A stretch of 64,000 bases of DNA from Rhizobium sp. SL86 (lineage in GTDB: Bacteria > Pseudomonadota > Alphaproteobacteria > Rhizobiales > Rhizobiaceae), in the NCBI RefSeq assembly GCF_026672545.1, contig NZ_JAPPRJ010000002.1:757001-821000 (forward strand). Reading direction: 5' to 3'. Shown in pieces: positions 26,694-36,045 of this stretch. The first letter of the stretch is position 1; every line of letters starts with the position of its first letter. Below the pieces are notes generated by a model, which saw only the letters and a program-made list of their open reading frames with translations, did not search any database and had not been told where the DNA came from. A program made the position numbers and the translations under genes.

Positions 26694-27782
26694 TCAGCCC
26701 TCCAGCCCTTCCTTTTCCGCCATCACCCGGACCAGAAGCAACATCACCAGCGCCTGGCCGTAAGGGGCCGGCACGTTAGGGATCTGCCGGTAGAAATCGA
26801 GTGTATGGCCCATCGGCGTGCCGTCCGAGACTTCGAGTACAATCCCGGTATCGTCGATCCGCTGCAGGACGGCGGTGAGCGCCTTGCGCGCGACCGATTT
26901 CAGCTCTGGATCCAGCAAACCGAGATCAATGCCGCGCAGGATGCCATACGCAATGCCGGCGGTCGCCGAGGTCTCTTCCGGCGAGTCGGGGTCGCAGACC
27001 AGCGTGGTGAACATGCCGTTCTCCCGCTGGTGTTTTGCGAGTGTCGTCACCTGCGCGCGGAGAATGTAGGTCAGATGCCGGCGCAGATGGTCCGGGATCA
27101 CCTCCACCAGGCTGAAGAGCTCGGGGATCGCCACCGTGATCCAGGAATTGCCGCGGGCCCAGAAGGCATTGGCAAAATTATGCCGGCCGTTGAAGGTCCA
27201 GCCGTGGTACCAGAGGCCGGTCACAGGATCGGCGAGGAAACGCTCATGCACCATGAACTGGTAGAACGCCTCCTCGATCCAGTCTTGCCGGCCGAAACGC
27301 TGCCCGGCGCGCGCCAGGAACAGGCAGGTCATGAACAGCGTGTCGTCCCAGAGCTCGCCATCGTTCAGGCGCTCCTTCACCACATGCTGAAAACCTTCGT
27401 CCTCCGTGCGGGCCAACTTCGTCATCAGCCAGTCGGCCCAGTCCTTCACCAGTTCCTCCCAGTCCGGACGGTCGACATGGTCGATCAGCACGGCAAGTGG
27501 CAACATGGGGGATGAGGAATTGACCTGGCGCGGCGGCAGGCCACGGCCGATCTGCCAGTCGTACCAGCGGGCAATCGCTTCGATCAGCGACTTGTCGCCA
27601 ACCGCTTCCGCATGGCGGATGAGGCCATAGATGCCGACCCCCACTTCCCAGTCCCACTCGTCGAACTGCAGGTCATAGGAGCTGTCGGAGACGGCTGCCG
27701 TTTCATTGATGCCCTTCAGGCGGGCAAGTCCCACGGCAACGCGCGACAGGGTCTGGGAAAGAAGATCGGGCTGCATCAGCAT
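26694..27782 (-). CDS. GH105/GH88-type unsaturated glucuronyl or rhamnogalacturonyl hydrolase
   Basis: A 362-residue alpha/alpha-barrel hydrolase of the YteR type, which removes the unsaturated uronic acid left by polysaccharide lyases. Supporting motifs are FDEWDWEVGVGIYGL (about 45), GELWDDTLFMTCLFLARAG (about 145, carrying the catalytic-type Asp pair), WYHGWTFNG and FWARGNSWITVAI (about 205-225). There is no signal peptide, so it acts in the cytoplasm on imported oligosaccharides. ATG 27782 is chosen because AGGA lies 9 nt upstream; the longer frame to 28094 overlaps the previous gene. It is the last gene of the importer operon. Confidence 0.82.
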   Translation of the reverse strand: MLMQPDLLSQTLSRVAVGLARLKGINETAAVSDSSYDLQFDEWDWEVGVGIYGLIRHAEAVGDKSLIEAIARWYDWQIGRGLPPRQVNSSSPMLPLAVLIDHVDRPDWEELVKDWADWLMTKLARTEDEGFQHVVKERLNDGELWDDTLFMTCLFLARAGQRFGRQDWIEEAFYQFMVHERFLADPVTGLWYHGWTFNGRHNFANAFWARGNSWITVAIPELFSLVEVIPDHLRRHLTYILRAQVTTLAKHQRENGMFTTLVCDPDSPEETSATAGIAYGILRGIDLGLLDPELKSVARKALTAVLQRIDDTGIVLEVSDGTPMGHTLDFYRQIPNVPAPYGQALVMLLLVRVMAEKEGLEG

Positions 27783-27813
27783 GGGCAAAGATCCTGTATT
27801 GTCAAATCGGCAT

Positions 27814-30321
27814 TCAGAAACGAACGGCATCCAGCGACCGTATGGCCGGCTCGAGCGTGCGGTTCGGGAAGGAATAAGGCGTGTCATCGACCGACAGGCC
27901 ATCCTGCCAGTCGAGCGAAAGTTCCGGACCTTGCGGCCTGGCCAAGTGCAGCCGGGGCAGGTCGGCGTCGAGCAACAGCCGGTAGCCGGCAAGGCTTTGC
28001 CTGAAGCGGGCGAAGGCGGCTTCGTCCACGCCTTCACCCACGATGACGGCCCAGCCGCATTTGGTGCCGGCAACGCGATACTCGATACCGGCACCCGGTC
28101 CGCCGCTGATGGGTTCGATGTGTCCTGTTGCGGTCAGCGCGGCAAAACCCTTGCCGCTGCGCAGGATCAGCCAATTGTCCGTCAGTTGCACCTCGTCAAA
28201 GGCATCCGCCTCGACATAGGCATGGGTAAAGCCGATCCGCGGGCTCTCGCCGAGATCGTAGAGCAGCAACGCAACATTCTCGTGCTGCGCGGCGCGCGGC
28301 ATGGAACCGTTGCCTGCCCAATAGGAGGGGCGCTGGCTTCCCCAGGGATCGTCTTCGCCCGGATGGTTCACCCAGGCGCGAGCGAAGGGATCGCCGGCAA
28401 AACGAAGATCGACGACATGCTGCTGATGGCCGCGGCCACCGGGCTTTCCATCCATCATCGATGACAATTGCACATTCGCCGTCTTGTAGAGGACCAGCCG
28501 CGCCGCCTCGTCATGTCCCTGTACGTAATGCGCGGTCAGCGCCTCGCCGGCCGGCGGCGATGTCAAAGCATCCAGCGTCTCCGGCGGTGCGTAATGGCTG
28601 GCGGCAAACATCGGAAGGGCGGCGACGCCCTGATTGAACCAGCCCTCGCCGAAGGCGACCGTTGCAAAGGGGGCAAGCTCCGTCAGCGGCCCGGCCCGCA
28701 GTTCCTTATCGTAGGCGCGGCCCATCGAACCCGCCGGAACGCCGCCCAGCGTGTGCAGCGCAATCATCGTGAACAGGCGGTCAAGCAGGGCCTTGGCACG
28801 CAGCCTGATCTGCCCGTCGCCGAGATGCTCGAGCGCCAGCAGGCCGATGAAATCGATCGGGTAATAGGCAGCCGAATTCCACTCGGCGAGCCCGTGCGCC
28901 TCGACGCTGTCGAACCATTTCATCAGCCGGTCCGTGGCAAGCTGTTCCTGTTCGCGGCCGGTGCGGCCCGAGCAGGCAAACCCCGCACGTGGCAGCAGTC
29001 GCCCTGCCAGATATTGCGAGACATGGAAGCACAGGACGTGGTTCTCGCTCCAGAACCACATCACGTCGTTGCCGGGTTCATCCACCCAATAACGGTAGTC
29101 GAGGATGGCGGTGCGGATCGCCTGCTGCAGGTCCTCCGGCAGCCTGTCGCGGTAACAGCCATAGACCCACAGGAGCGGCACCATGACAAAATCCGAGCAG
29201 TCCCGTCGCTCATTGATGGAGGCGAGCGTATTGCCGATCACCTCATGAAAACAGTCGTCGAGCGGTCTGCCGATCTCAAGGCAGGCAATCGCCTTGCCCG
29301 CCCGTTGCTCGCCATGCTCTGCCGCAAACTCCAGTGCCGCTCTCTTGCGCGCGGCAAGGCCGAGCGGGTGCAGATCACGCTTTGCCTCGCGGAGCGTGGC
29401 AAAGCCGATATGCCGGGCAATGCTGACATCGCTGACCCGGAAGATCAGGTCGAGGGCATGGAACCCGTCGGGCAGGTGCAGCACATCGGCAAGATCAAGC
29501 ATCCGCTCGCCGGCTTTCAATACCGCCTTTGCGTCAAGAAGCGGCGGCTTGTCGCGCATGTGCACGCTCGCCAGCACCTTGCCTTCGACCGCGACATCCA
29601 CGGTGGCGGCCTGTTCGAATTGCAGTTTTAGCCGGCCGTCCTTCACATGCAACGGCGCCGGCCGCACACTCGTCGCCAGTTCCTTCAGGAGATCGAGCGT
29701 CTCTTCGCTGCTTTCGACCGGCAGATCGACCAGGATGTTCTCCTGTGAAAGAAGCGTTAGCTCGAAATACCAGAGCGCATCACGTTCAGCGAGTTCTTCG
29801 CAGAGGACGACCACCTCGGATCCGCGCGCAGTCAGCGGCAGCGCGATTTCGGTAAGGCTTTCCTTGTTGCGCCGGAACGGCTCGAATGCGGTCGCCAGAA
29901 CGCCGTCCACCCAGATGTGGACGCCGCCGCAGGTGGCAAGGCGGAAACGGTATTCTCCGTCGTGAGGCACAATGATCCGGTTTTTCAGCCAGCGGGACAG
30001 TCGGGTCGGCCGGTGCCAGAACCCGGAGAATTCGACGCGCCGGTTAAAGCCCGGCAGGTTCAGTGCCTCGACGGTAAAATCCTGTAGAGCGACGCTGCGC
30101 GTCTTCACCTCGTTCCAAAGCGCGATCCGGCACGGCAGATCGCCCACATCGACGAAGCCGTTGATGAAGCGGTAGGCGACGCGGTCTTCCGCGAGCGCCG
30201 GTTCGCCGGGATAATAATCGGCCTTCGCGGGAGACATCGCCCAGGCGGTGACGGATTGTCCCTGGCGAACGACGAAACCGGTTGGTGGCGCCTCGGCGGC
30301 GCGCTTCTTGGAGAATGTCAT
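27814..30321 (-). CDS. Large conserved protein, possible polysaccharide lyase or hydrolase
   Basis: An 835-residue cytoplasmic protein without signal peptide that I cannot assign to a family. Residues ~90-200 look like a beta-sandwich (HDGEYRFRLATCGGVHIWVDG resembles a PA14/carbohydrate-binding strand pattern). The middle (~330-600) is helix-rich with aromatic and acidic clusters (MWFWSENHVLCFHVSQYLAG, AEWNSAAYYPIDFIGLLALEHLGD) like the alpha/alpha toroid of heparinase-type lyases. The C-terminal ~200 residues are beta-rich (GHQQHVVDLRF). The order toroid then beta-sandwich suggests a lyase, which would produce the substrate of the GH105 next door. Its ATG overlaps the HAD gene stop, so it belongs to the importer operon. 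The enzymatic role is inference. Confidence 0.6.
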   Translation of the reverse strand: MTFSKKRAAEAPPTGFVVRQGQSVTAWAMSPAKADYYPGEPALAEDRVAYRFINGFVDVGDLPCRIALWNEVKTRSVALQDFTVEALNLPGFNRRVEFSGFWHRPTRLSRWLKNRIIVPHDGEYRFRLATCGGVHIWVDGVLATAFEPFRRNKESLTEIALPLTARGSEVVVLCEELAERDALWYFELTLLSQENILVDLPVESSEETLDLLKELATSVRPAPLHVKDGRLKLQFEQAATVDVAVEGKVLASVHMRDKPPLLDAKAVLKAGERMLDLADVLHLPDGFHALDLIFRVSDVSIARHIGFATLREAKRDLHPLGLAARKRAALEFAAEHGEQRAGKAIACLEIGRPLDDCFHEVIGNTLASINERRDCSDFVMVPLLWVYGCYRDRLPEDLQQAIRTAILDYRYWVDEPGNDVMWFWSENHVLCFHVSQYLAGRLLPRAGFACSGRTGREQEQLATDRLMKWFDSVEAHGLAEWNSAAYYPIDFIGLLALEHLGDGQIRLRAKALLDRLFTMIALHTLGGVPAGSMGRAYDKELRAGPLTELAPFATVAFGEGWFNQGVAALPMFAASHYAPPETLDALTSPPAGEALTAHYVQGHDEAARLVLYKTANVQLSSMMDGKPGGRGHQQHVVDLRFAGDPFARAWVNHPGEDDPWGSQRPSYWAGNGSMPRAAQHENVALLLYDLGESPRIGFTHAYVEADAFDEVQLTDNWLILRSGKGFAALTATGHIEPISGGPGAGIEYRVAGTKCGWAVIVGEGVDEAAFARFRQSLAGYRLLLDADLPRLHLARPQGPELSLDWQDGLSVDDTPYSFPNRTLEPAIRSLDAVRF

Positions 30322-31619
30322 GGCTTATCCTTCCCCCGCGCAGAGGCCGTTGCGGGCGCATCTTTCGACGGCAGGCTGAGTTCTATCCGTTCGAGCAGCT
30401 CTGGAAGCTGCCAGATATGGGCAATCGACAATCGCGGCCGCTCGCGCCGCAGGCGTGGTTTGTGGCTGCGCCGTTTTGACCAGCCGAGGAAGATGCTGAT
30501 CAGCCCGAAGCGGTTGGCGCCAAGAATATCCCGCTCCAGATTGTTGCCGACCATGACGCAATATGCGCGCTCTGCGTCGTCGAGCGACAGTGCCTCACAG
30601 GCTGCGGCAAACATCTTTGCGGAGGGTTTCAACTCGCCCACATCGCCGGAAATGATATGCGCCTCGAAACAATCCCACAGACCGTGGGCACCCAGGATGT
30701 TTTCAAAAGTCTGGCGTGGGCCATCCGCCACCAGCGCAAGCCGATAGCCGGAGGCAACGAGCCGGTGGACGGTCTCCGCCGCCCCGGGGATCAGCTCCGC
30801 CTTGGTGACGATCTCGGTGCCGGGGATCTTTTCCTCCGTCGCCTCGTCGGCGAGTGTGTCGCCACAATCGAGGAAAACGGCGGTCAGATGTGGAACGTCG
30901 CGCTGCAGATCGCGCACCAGCGAGGCCACCCTGAGCGGAATCCAGCTTTCCAGCACCGCCCAGGGAACGAGTGCAATCCCGCCCTCCCCGTCACTGTCGC
31001 GCGTGAAATCGAAGCTCGGCGCAAAGGCCATGCGCTTCATCTTCAGCCGTGCCAGCCGCTGTTCGAGGGGTGTGGCGGTGACCAGCCCACGATCGGAAAA
31101 GCGGTTGGAGAGATGAACGCCCTGGTCGCCGGCAAAGGCGCCGCACATCGCGGCAATCAGCGCACCGGCCTTCTGCTGCATTTCCGCGCCATCCGCCCAA
31201 TGGGCGTGTTTTCCCGGCTCCAGGCAAAGGACAGGCCGACCGGCGCGCACCGGCAGACTGCCATCGGGGCGAAGCATCACCCGGCGCGATCCATGGCGCG
31301 AGGCTTCCACCTTCACCACGTTGCCCGCCACGTCCACATGCACCCAGACATGTTCGAGATCATAAAGATGCTGGATGTCCCAGTCGTACCAGATCGCATA
31401 TTCGACAACGCTGGCGGCAACCGGGCGGATACGAAACTTCGAAGACTGCGACTGCGCCTCTTGCCGGTAGACGGCAAAGCCTGCCGCCAGAGGGCGGAAG
31501 GGTTCTGCCGCATCCAGCATCAGCAGCGGCCGATGTCGTTCCGCAAGCTGCGCATCCTCATCCTGCCCCTCGACGAGAAGCTCGCAAAGCGCACCTGTTC
31601 GAACATCCACCATCGTCAT
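30318..31619 (-). CDS. HAD-superfamily hydrolase with novel N-terminal domain
   Basis: A 433-residue protein. The C-terminal ~230 residues are a HAD phosphatase-like domain: motif I FLDCGDTLAD, a Ser/Thr-region ALVADGPRQTFENIL, the Lys segment GELKPSAKMF and motif IV MVGNNLERDILGANRFGL (GNN instead of the usual GDS). The second Asp of motif I is Gly, as in some HAD subfamilies. The N-terminal ~200 residues (YAIWYDWDIQHLYDLEHVWV; VLCLEPGKHAHW) are unlike any domain I know. ATG 31619 overlaps the ATPase stop (ATGA). Sitting inside a sugar-uptake operon, it probably dephosphorylates a sugar phosphate; the specificity is unknown. Confidence 0.7.
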   Translation of the reverse strand: MTMVDVRTGALCELLVEGQDEDAQLAERHRPLLMLDAAEPFRPLAAGFAVYRQEAQSQSSKFRIRPVAASVVEYAIWYDWDIQHLYDLEHVWVHVDVAGNVVKVEASRHGSRRVMLRPDGSLPVRAGRPVLCLEPGKHAHWADGAEMQQKAGALIAAMCGAFAGDQGVHLSNRFSDRGLVTATPLEQRLARLKMKRMAFAPSFDFTRDSDGEGGIALVPWAVLESWIPLRVASLVRDLQRDVPHLTAVFLDCGDTLADEATEEKIPGTEIVTKAELIPGAAETVHRLVASGYRLALVADGPRQTFENILGAHGLWDCFEAHIISGDVGELKPSAKMFAAACEALSLDDAERAYCVMVGNNLERDILGANRFGLISIFLGWSKRRSHKPRLRRERPRLSIAHIWQLPELLERIELSLPSKDAPATASARGKDKP

Positions 31620-32671
31620 GCGGCCGCCACTCCGACGAGATCCAGCGTTTCCGCATAATGGCAGCGTACCTGCCGGCCGGACGGCAGCATACGCAACTCC
31701 GGCACCTCGCCGCGGCATTTGACATCGGCATAGGGGCAGCGCGGATGGAAGGGGCAGCCGGTTGGGATGTTCATCGCATCGGCGATTTCACCCTTCAGCG
31801 GCACGCGCTTGCGGGTGCGGTTGCCGCGCGGGTCCGGCTGTGGGACGGCGGCCAGCAGCGCCTCCGTATAGGGATGCTGCGGCTTGGCGAACATCTCGTC
31901 GGTCGGTCCGACCTCCATCAGGCGGCCGAGATACATCACGCCGATACGGTCTGAGATATGCTCCACCATGCCGAGGTCGTGGGTGATGAACAGATAGGTC
32001 AGCCCGAACTGTTCCTGCAGATCCTGCATCAGGTTGATGTTCTGCGCCGCGACCGACACGTCGAGGGCGGAGACCGCCTCATCGGCCGCAATAAAGCTCG
32101 GATTGAGCGCGAGCGCCCGGGCAATGCCGATGCGCTGACGCTGGCCGCCGGAAAAGGCGTGCGGATAGCGGTTGAGATATTCCGGGCGAAGACCGACCAG
32201 CCGCAGCAGGTCAGCCACGCGGTCGCGAATTTCCCCCTCGCTGCCGACGCCATGGATCACCATCGGCTCGCCGACCAGTTCCAGCAGGGTCATGCGCGGG
32301 TTGAGCGACGAATAAGGATCCTGGAAAATCATCTGCATTTCACGGCGGATCTCACGCAGGCTCCGGTCCGACAGTGTCGAGACGTCCACCACCTCGCCAT
32401 TGGAACGACGAAACAGGATTTCGCCGCCCGTCAGGTCATAGGCCCGCAGGATCAGACGTGCAATCGAGGATTTTCCGGAACCGCTTTCTCCCACAAGCCC
32501 GAAGGTTTCACCCTTCTTGATGTCGAAGGTGATGTCATCAACGGCCTTCACATAACCTTTGATGGTGCGAAGCCAGCCTTCCTGGACGGGGAAATATTTG
32601 CGCGCACTGCGCACGGAGATGATCGTATCGTCCTGCATGGCAGCGGGTGCGTTCTTTGACGGTTGGGTCAT
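31616..32671 (-). CDS. Opp/Dpp-type ABC importer ATPase (OppF-like)
   Basis: A 351-residue ATPase with Walker [10 protein letters not shown], signature FSGGQRQRIGIARALAL, Walker B LNPSFIAADEAVSALD and the switch His in FITHDLG. The C-terminal oligopeptide-transporter extension contains CPFHPRCPYADVKC, a cluster of four Cys typical of iron-sulfur-bearing OppD/F proteins. It overlaps the OppD-like gene by ATGA. In this operon it energises import of an oligosaccharide rather than a peptide; related systems in rhizobia and Thermotoga carry sugars. Substrate assignment rests on the neighbouring glycosidases. Confidence 0.93.
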   Translation of the reverse strand: MTQPSKNAPAAMQDDTIISVRSARKYFPVQEGWLRTIKGYVKAVDDITFDIKKGETFGLVGESGSGKSSIARLILRAYDLTGGEILFRRSNGEVVDVSTLSDRSLREIRREMQMIFQDPYSSLNPRMTLLELVGEPMVIHGVGSEGEIRDRVADLLRLVGLRPEYLNRYPHAFSGGQRQRIGIARALALNPSFIAADEAVSALDVSVAAQNINLMQDLQEQFGLTYLFITHDLGMVEHISDRIGVMYLGRLMEVGPTDEMFAKPQHPYTEALLAAVPQPDPRGNRTRKRVPLKGEIADAMNIPTGCPFHPRCPYADVKCRGEVPELRMLPSGRQVRCHYAETLDLVGVAAA

Positions 32672-33723
32672 TGCGCAGCCTCCGCAAGGGCGGTCTGACC
32701 CGCATAATGACAGCGGGCACGCTGGCCGCTCGGGAACAGGACATCGTCCGGCGTTTGCACGTCGCAGACGCCACCGACAGCCTTCATACAGCGCGGGTGG
32801 AAGGAACAGCCTGTCGGGACATTGAAGGGATCCGGCACCATGCCGGCGATCGTACGCAAACGACGCCCATGGCTTTGGCCTAAGCGCGGGATCGATTGCA
32901 ACAGCGCCTGCGTATAGGGGTGCTTCGGTTCATAGAAGATTTCGTCGACGGTACCCGTCTCGACCACACGGCCGAGATACATGACCGCGACCCGGTCGGC
33001 GATATCGGCAACCACGCCGAAATTGTGCGTGATGAACACGATCGCCATGTTCATCTCGTCCTTCAACTGCTTCAGCAGTTCGAGGATCTGCGCCTCGGTC
33101 GTCACGTCGAGCGCGGTCGTCGGTTCGTCGGCGATCAGCAGAGCCGGATCGCAGGCGAGTGCCAAGGCGATCATCGCACGCTGGCGCATGCCGCCGGAGA
33201 GGTGATGCGGGTAACGGTCGACGATATCGTTCGGCCGCGGCATCTGCACCTTGCCGAGAAGTTCGATCGCCCGGGCGCGCGCCTCGGCCTTCGAGACCTT
33301 GCGATGCAGCATCACCGTGCGGGCAATCTGCGTGCCGATCGTGTGCACCGGCGAGAGCGCCGTCATCGGCTCCTGAAAGATCATGCCGATCTCATTGCCG
33401 CGCAAGTCACGCATCGTGCGGCTCAAACGGTCCTGCTCGTTGATCAGCAGTTCCTCGCCGCTTTTGCGGCGGAAGCGGATGGTGCCGCTGGCATTGATCG
33501 CATTCTTCGGCTGAAGCCGCATGATGGAACGCGCGGTCACCGATTTGCCGGAGCCGCTTTCGCCGACGATGCCCAGAACCTCGCCCTTGTTGACGTGGTA
33601 GGAGACACCGTTGACGGCTTTGACGAGCCCGTCGCGGGTGGGGAAATGCACGCCGACATCATCGAGCTGCAGCAGACGATCGGGCGGCATGGGCGGCTGG
33701 GAGGGATTAAAAGCAAGCGTCAT
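32668..33723 (-). CDS. Opp/Dpp-type ABC importer ATPase (OppD-like)
   Basis: A 351-residue ATPase, partner of the OppF-like subunit. Walker [10 protein letters not shown], signature [17 protein letters not shown] (GGMRQR is the OppD hallmark), Walker [15 protein letters not shown] and FITHNFG are present, with the C-terminal [15 protein letters not shown]ys cluster. It follows the OppC-like permease by 12 bp. Confidence 0.94.
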   Translation of the reverse strand: MTLAFNPSQPPMPPDRLLQLDDVGVHFPTRDGLVKAVNGVSYHVNKGEVLGIVGESGSGKSVTARSIMRLQPKNAINASGTIRFRRKSGEELLINEQDRLSRTMRDLRGNEIGMIFQEPMTALSPVHTIGTQIARTVMLHRKVSKAEARARAIELLGKVQMPRPNDIVDRYPHHLSGGMRQRAMIALALACDPALLIADEPTTALDVTTEAQILELLKQLKDEMNMAIVFITHNFGVVADIADRVAVMYLGRVVETGTVDEIFYEPKHPYTQALLQSIPRLGQSHGRRLRTIAGMVPDPFNVPTGCSFHPRCMKAVGGVCDVQTPDDVLFPSGQRARCHYAGQTALAEAAQ

Positions 33724-33735
33724 GATGAAATTCCG

Positions 33736-34899
33736 TCATTGGCCATAGGGGTCTGCCGCATCACGCAGGCCATCGCCGATGAAGTTGAAGGCGAGAACCA
33801 CGAGGATGACAGCGACACCCGGCGCCAGAAGCCAGGGGGCGAGCGAGATGGTGCGCAGGTTCTGCGCGTCCTGCAGAAGAACGCCCCAGCTGACGACCGG
33901 CGGGCGAAGACCGAGGCCAAGGAAGCTGAGCGCCGTTTCGCCGAGGATCATTTCCGGGATCGCCAGCGTGACCGCGGCGATGATGTAGCTCGTCATGGCC
34001 GGCAGCATATGGCGGGTGACGATGCGATATTCCGATGCACCGGCAAGACGCGCCGCGAGCACATAATCCTCGGATTTCAAGGACAGGAAGCGGCCACGCA
34101 CCACACGCGCCAGATGCGTCCAACCGATCAGGGACAGGATGATCGTGATCAGCACGTAGACGAAGAGCGGATCCCAGGCGATCGGCAGTGCGGCCGCAAG
34201 CCCCATCCAGAGCGGAATGGTGGGGATCGAGCGGATGAACTCCATCAGCCGCTGGATCATCGAGTCGAGCCAGCCGCCGTAATAACCGGAGATGGCACCA
34301 AGCGCGAGGCCGAGCACGAAGGAGAAGGCAACGCCGATCAGGCCGGCCGACAGGGTGACACGGGCGCCATAAAGCAGACGGCTGAAGAGATCGCGGCCGA
34401 GCGACTCCGTGCCGAGCAGATTGATCTGCTGGCGTCGATCATCGATCCCGAAGAAATGGATGTTCGTTTCGACGAGCCCGAGCAGGTTGTAGGTCTCACC
34501 GGCGACGAAGAACCGGATGGGCAGAACCTTGCCGCGATCCTCCTGATAGATGACGCGGGCGGTTTCGATGTCGCGGGCGCGTTTCATCGGGTAGATGAAC
34601 GGCCGGTGTAGCTGGCCCTCGTGGAAGATACGCACGACGTTGGGCGGCGCAAACGTGTTGAGCCGGCTGATCGTGTTTGGCGTATAGGGCGACATAAAAT
34701 CCGCAAAAAGCGCCAGGAAGCCGAGAATTGCCATGAAGGCCAGCGAGACGACGGCGAGCTTATGCTTGCGGAAGCGCCACCAGATCAGTGTCCAGGGTTT
34801 GGCCGTATAGGTGGCGTCCGCATTGAACTGTTCCTTCGGCGCCAGCGGCGGGGCCTGCGGCGTGAAGGATTGCGGCGGAAGAATCTGAAGATCGGTCAT
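33736..34899 (-). CDS. ABC importer permease (OppC-like) with enlarged periplasmic loop
   Basis: A 387-residue inner-membrane permease. After a cytoplasmic tail and first helix (LAVVSLAFMAILGFLALFAD) comes a ~110-residue periplasmic stretch (HEGQLHRPFIYPMKRARDIE, then FFVAGETYNLLGLVETNIHF) before GTESLGRDLFSRLLYGARVTL and the usual five helices. The EAA-type coupling loop reads EDYVLAARLAGASEYRIVTRH. Typical OppC proteins are about 300 residues, so the loop accounts for the extra length, and the same loop recurs in the permease at 50264. ATG 34899 is chosen from GAGG 6 nt upstream, just after the OppB stop. Confidence 0.93.
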   Translation of the reverse strand: MTDLQILPPQSFTPQAPPLAPKEQFNADATYTAKPWTLIWWRFRKHKLAVVSLAFMAILGFLALFADFMSPYTPNTISRLNTFAPPNVVRIFHEGQLHRPFIYPMKRARDIETARVIYQEDRGKVLPIRFFVAGETYNLLGLVETNIHFFGIDDRRQQINLLGTESLGRDLFSRLLYGARVTLSAGLIGVAFSFVLGLALGAISGYYGGWLDSMIQRLMEFIRSIPTIPLWMGLAAALPIAWDPLFVYVLITIILSLIGWTHLARVVRGRFLSLKSEDYVLAARLAGASEYRIVTRHMLPAMTSYIIAAVTLAIPEMILGETALSFLGLGLRPPVVSWGVLLQDAQNLRTISLAPWLLAPGVAVILVVLAFNFIGDGLRDAADPYGQ

Positions 34900-34906
34900 G
34901 TGCGCC

Positions 34907-35893
34907 TCATGAGAACCGGATGCGCGGATCGGAGAGCGCAAGAAGGATGTCGGAGAGCACCGTCCCGATGACGGTGAAGACGCTGAGGATCAGGATGAAG
35001 CTGCCGGCCAGATACATGTCCTGCATCTTGAGCGCCTGCAAAAGCAGCGGACCCGTTGTCGGAAGGTTGAGGACGACGGCCGTGATGACGTCGCCGGAAA
35101 ACAGCGCCGGCAGTGCCCAGCCGACCGTCGAGATGAATGGGTTGAGCGCAACGCGCACGGGATAACGCCAGACGACGGTGCGTTCGCCGAACCCTTGTGC
35201 ATAGGCCGTTTCGACATAGGGCTTGCGCAACTCATCCAGCATGTTGGCGCGCATCACGCGGATGAGGCCCGCAGCGCCGCCGGTTGCCAGAACCAGGAGC
35301 GGGATCCAGATATGCGTCAGCATATTGCCGAACTTGGCGAGATCCCAGGGCTGGCCCTCGAATTGCGGAGACACCAGGCCGCCCACATCCATATTGAGCC
35401 AGACGAAGGTCATCCACATGAGGATCAGCGCCAGCAGGAAGTCCGGCACGCCCTTGCCGAGGAAACCGAAGACGGTGAAGACGTAGTCGAACACGGAATA
35501 TTGCCGTGTGGCGGAATAAACGCCGACGGGAATGGCGATCAGCCAGGTGAAGACCATGCTGAGCGTCGAGATGGCGAGCGTCAGACCCAGCCTTTCCCAG
35601 ATCAGGTCGCTGACCGCCGAGTTCCATTCGAGCGAGCGACCGAAATCACCATAGAAGATGATGTTGGAAATCCAGCGCCAGTACTGCACGAGAAGAGGGT
35701 CGTTGAGACCCCATTCTGCGCGCAAGGCAGCCTCCTGCGCTTCGGTGATGTAATCACCGCTGTTGCGCAGCTGTGCCGCATAGGCGGTGACGAAATCACC
35801 CGGCGGCAGCTGGATGATGACGAAGGAAATGAACGACACGAAGATCAGTGTGGGGATCGCCCACATCAGACGCCGGCCAATATAACTCAACAT
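34907..35893 (-). CDS. ABC importer permease (OppB-like)
   Basis: A 328-residue inner-membrane permease with six predicted helices, starting MLSYIGRRLMWAIPTLIFVS. The coupling segment is LDELRKPYVETAYAQGFGER and the end is DILLALSDPRIRFS, standard for OppB/DppB-like subunits. ATG 35893 is preferred over 35938 because the family starts at the first membrane helix. It is paired with the OppC-like subunit, with an 8-bp gap between them. Confidence 0.94.
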   Translation of the reverse strand: MLSYIGRRLMWAIPTLIFVSFISFVIIQLPPGDFVTAYAAQLRNSGDYITEAQEAALRAEWGLNDPLLVQYWRWISNIIFYGDFGRSLEWNSAVSDLIWERLGLTLAISTLSMVFTWLIAIPVGVYSATRQYSVFDYVFTVFGFLGKGVPDFLLALILMWMTFVWLNMDVGGLVSPQFEGQPWDLAKFGNMLTHIWIPLLVLATGGAAGLIRVMRANMLDELRKPYVETAYAQGFGERTVVWRYPVRVALNPFISTVGWALPALFSGDVITAVVLNLPTTGPLLLQALKMQDMYLAGSFILILSVFTVIGTVLSDILLALSDPRIRFS

Positions 35894-35984
35894 TTCGGAC
35901 CCTCCGGCCCTGAACGAACGTCGCATCTTGTCTGGCAAGACCGATATTCGCCTGGAACCAGGAATGAATGTGCAGGAAAGAACC

Positions 35985-36022
35985 GGTGCCCGCCGTTCTG
36001 TTTCGCCAGGATGGCGGGCACC
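35985..36022 (-). other. Hairpin between binding-protein and permease genes
   Basis: Perfect 10-bp stem GGTGCCCGCC / GGCGGGCACC with an 18-nt loop and no T-run, in the 152-bp gap after the binding-protein stop. In ABC operons such hairpins commonly protect the abundant binding-protein mRNA and lower downstream expression. Confidence 0.55.
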
Positions 36023-36045
36023 AGGTCATGCGACGGAGGAGCAGG

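Noticed and set aside
28468..29631. A 387-codon open frame antisense to the 835-residue protein
   Set aside because: Although the 835-residue protein is unassigned, its overlap with neighbouring genes, ribosome site and domain-like composition favour the minus strand.
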